Below are positions 62,243 to 64,000 of a DNA stretch of 64,000 nt, piece after piece. Within the stretch, counting starts at the first letter, position 1; every line of letters starts with the position of its first letter. Origin of the DNA: Dromaius novaehollandiae (Eukaryota > Chordata > Aves > Casuariiformes > Dromaiidae); contig NC_088099.1 of NCBI RefSeq assembly GCF_036370855.1, positions 154,722,517 to 154,786,516 on the forward strand. Reading direction: 5' to 3'. A program made the translations under genes and the position numbers. The notes under the pieces were generated by a model that saw nothing but the letters and a program-made list of their open reading frames with translations, ran no database searches and was not told where the DNA came from.

Positions 62243-64000
62243 GAAAGTGCTGGAGTTTAACACTTTCATATAAATCAATGATGGAAAAAAAATGATAACA
62301 ATTTACTAGAAAACAGTGTTTTTATTGTGGGCATTTTATAATGCTGCATAGGTAGGAGAATTGCATAGCCTACTTGCTCTGCTAACACAATATTTATAAA
62401 TCCGTATTATGCTAGTTTCCATCATTTTAAACCTTTTTTCTATTCCTGAGCAATTTGCAAGGAGTGTTCTGTTTTCTGATAAATGCCGAAACACCTTTGC
62501 AGTACTGAGCACTTGTAAGTTTACAAATGAGCTGTACAAAGCACTTGCAATTTTAAACTTATTTTTAAAAAACATACATAGCTGCAAGACTGCAGCGCTA
62601 TAAAATATCACCCTGAATAGGCTTGTGATTCATTGCAATGCATTTAATGTCAGTGCTTTCATTATTTAACATAAAACCTGGCCAGCATGGCTGGCCCCAT
62701 TCCAGTGGCGGGAATGGGAAAGAGTTTTTGCGGCAGGTATTGCAGTTCTCCAACTCGCCTTCCCGTAATCCTTTAGTCTGATCTAGTGGTCGCCCAGCCC
62801 AGTGCAATGATTAAAATGCTAAGAAAGGGACTAGTGATTTGTACTATCTATCTTTGCCTTGAAAGAGCTGAATTTCAGGGGGGAGACGTGGAGAGTTTTC
62901 AAAGCTGAAGGCCTATTAGGCACGCGAAACCAGAGGTCCCTAAAGCCTTTGGCTACCTTTGGTTATCACCCTTCCCAAGCTAGAACTTTTTACCACAAAA
63001 TGTTGAAGAGGGAATTGCTTTTAAAAAGTCATTTTCTAATTAAATAGGATTAGTATAGCTTGTCATTAAAGATGAATCTTTCTGGCTGAAATGCCAAGAC
63101 TTTATTATAAGCAAAAACAGCCTTTTCCATAAATCTGTGGTGATCAAGTATTTTAAAATGTGCACCCACAAACTAATGTAAACTGCTCACATTACCATTT
63201 GAAGCTGACATCCAAACTTCTCCAGCAGCTGGTCCCTGTAACCAATTAGTTTTCTTGACAGGACTTGAATATTAAGTTGTTGTGGTTTTTAATTAAATAT
63301 TGAAGAATTATGGTGACATAGCATGACAGCCTACTGCAAAATAATTTACAGTATCCTGTTACATTGTTATTTTAAAACAATTTTCCTGGCATGTTTAATC
63401 TTCTTAAAACCTGCTGCTAAATGAAATTACAGTATTTTGCTATATATCAAATAATGATGAATGGCATCTTACATTTACATGTGCCTTCCATATCCAAGGA
63501 GCACAGTACTTGCTCCTTCCTTACCTGCCTCCTTCCTTTCATTAGAGAGGACAAGACTGCTTTCCATCACTGAAAAGCCCTAAATTTTTAGAACAGTTCC
63601 CCAAGGGGTTTGCTCCCACTTTAAAAACTAGGCTCATGTTGAACATGTGCTATTACTATCAAAGACAGAGAGGTCAAAGGGGAAATTAAGAAGACCCTGT
63701 GTGAAACCTCTTTGTCCAGCAACTCCGGTCAAAAAGTGCCAATTCGCCTATCTGATGTTTTGGTGCAATTTGTGCACTGGCTGATAGAAGAGTCGCATAA
63801 TCTGCTGTTCAGCATCAAGTAGGTGTGTAATAAAATGGTCTCACTTCTGTTCTCCCTTTCAGCACAATGAAATTCCATGGGTAAGTGTGATCGAGAGCAG
63901 GATTTAACCAGTAAATGCCAGTAACAGCAGGTTTCAGCTTAGTTTGGAAAAATCTATAGAACTGGGTTAATGCCTCACTTCAAGTTTTTCTGTAGCACCT

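Larger units (their letters stand above)
61276..64000. other. Downstream intergenic DNA to the window's end
   Basis: A G+C-richer patch at about 61560-62030 is followed by a T-tract and then 1.3 kb of AT-rich DNA without recognisable repeats (62200-63480). No EXT1 exon is visible. The AT-rich part could be conserved regulatory DNA, but that is a guess from texture. Confidence 0.5.

Noticed and set aside
1..64000. CRISPR arrays, operons, phage or endogenous retroviral genomes
   Set aside because: No regularly spaced direct repeats, no bacterial gene organisation, and no LTR pair or gag/pol/env-like frames were seen.
32991..64000. EXT1 or SLC30A8 exons, expected neighbours of MED30
   Set aside because: None of the open frames matches the conserved parts of these proteins as I know them; they probably lie outside the window.

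Overview
The window is nuclear DNA from a sauropsid, almost certainly a bird. It shows a spliced vertebrate gene with GT-AG introns and a CpG-island promoter, CR1 LINEs with the characteristic ATTCTATGA/ATTCTGTGA 3' end, and many worn interspersed repeats of kinds I know from bird, crocodilian and turtle genomes. Nothing bacterial, viral or organellar is visible. I cannot name the species.

Only one protein-coding gene can be supported: MED30 (Mediator complex subunit 30), on the + strand. Its four coding exons lie at 15578-15751, 16763-16921, 21831-21941 and 32576-32671. They join in phase 0 into 179 codons, against 178 in human. The gene starts in a CpG island (about 14945-15480) that carries CRE-like and ETS-like sites and no TATA box. 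A 5'-UTR intron (15203-15545) is probable. A canonical AATAAA at 32967 ends the gene.

Layout: 1-14.9 kb is upstream intergenic DNA with one fairly well preserved 5'-truncated CR1 (7262-8367), a CA microsatellite and several old repeat remnants. 14.9-33.0 kb is MED30; its third intron of 10.6 kb holds an older antisense CR1 (25552-27046), a SINE remnant and a possible hAT end. 33.0-64 kb is downstream intergenic DNA without a recognisable exon. In other vertebrates EXT1 lies beyond MED30, converging on it, but no EXT1 exon is visible here.

The downstream desert is a graveyard of ancient repeats: two old CR1 copies (37.05-37.53 and 55.93-56.42 kb), a rare endonuclease-domain LINE fragment (43.75-44.08 kb), MIR/CORE-SINE-like tails, a 540-bp dispersed element of unknown family (42.59-43.13 kb), and a series of short palindrome-like elements built on TTGAAGTCAATGG-type cores. 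I found no clearly new biological system. The items most worth checking are the 42.3-44.1 kb block of ancient elements, the repeated palindromic fossils, and the 5'-UTR intron that removes an upstream ATG from MED30. Repeat family calls were made by eye against remembered consensus patterns, so their edges are approximate.
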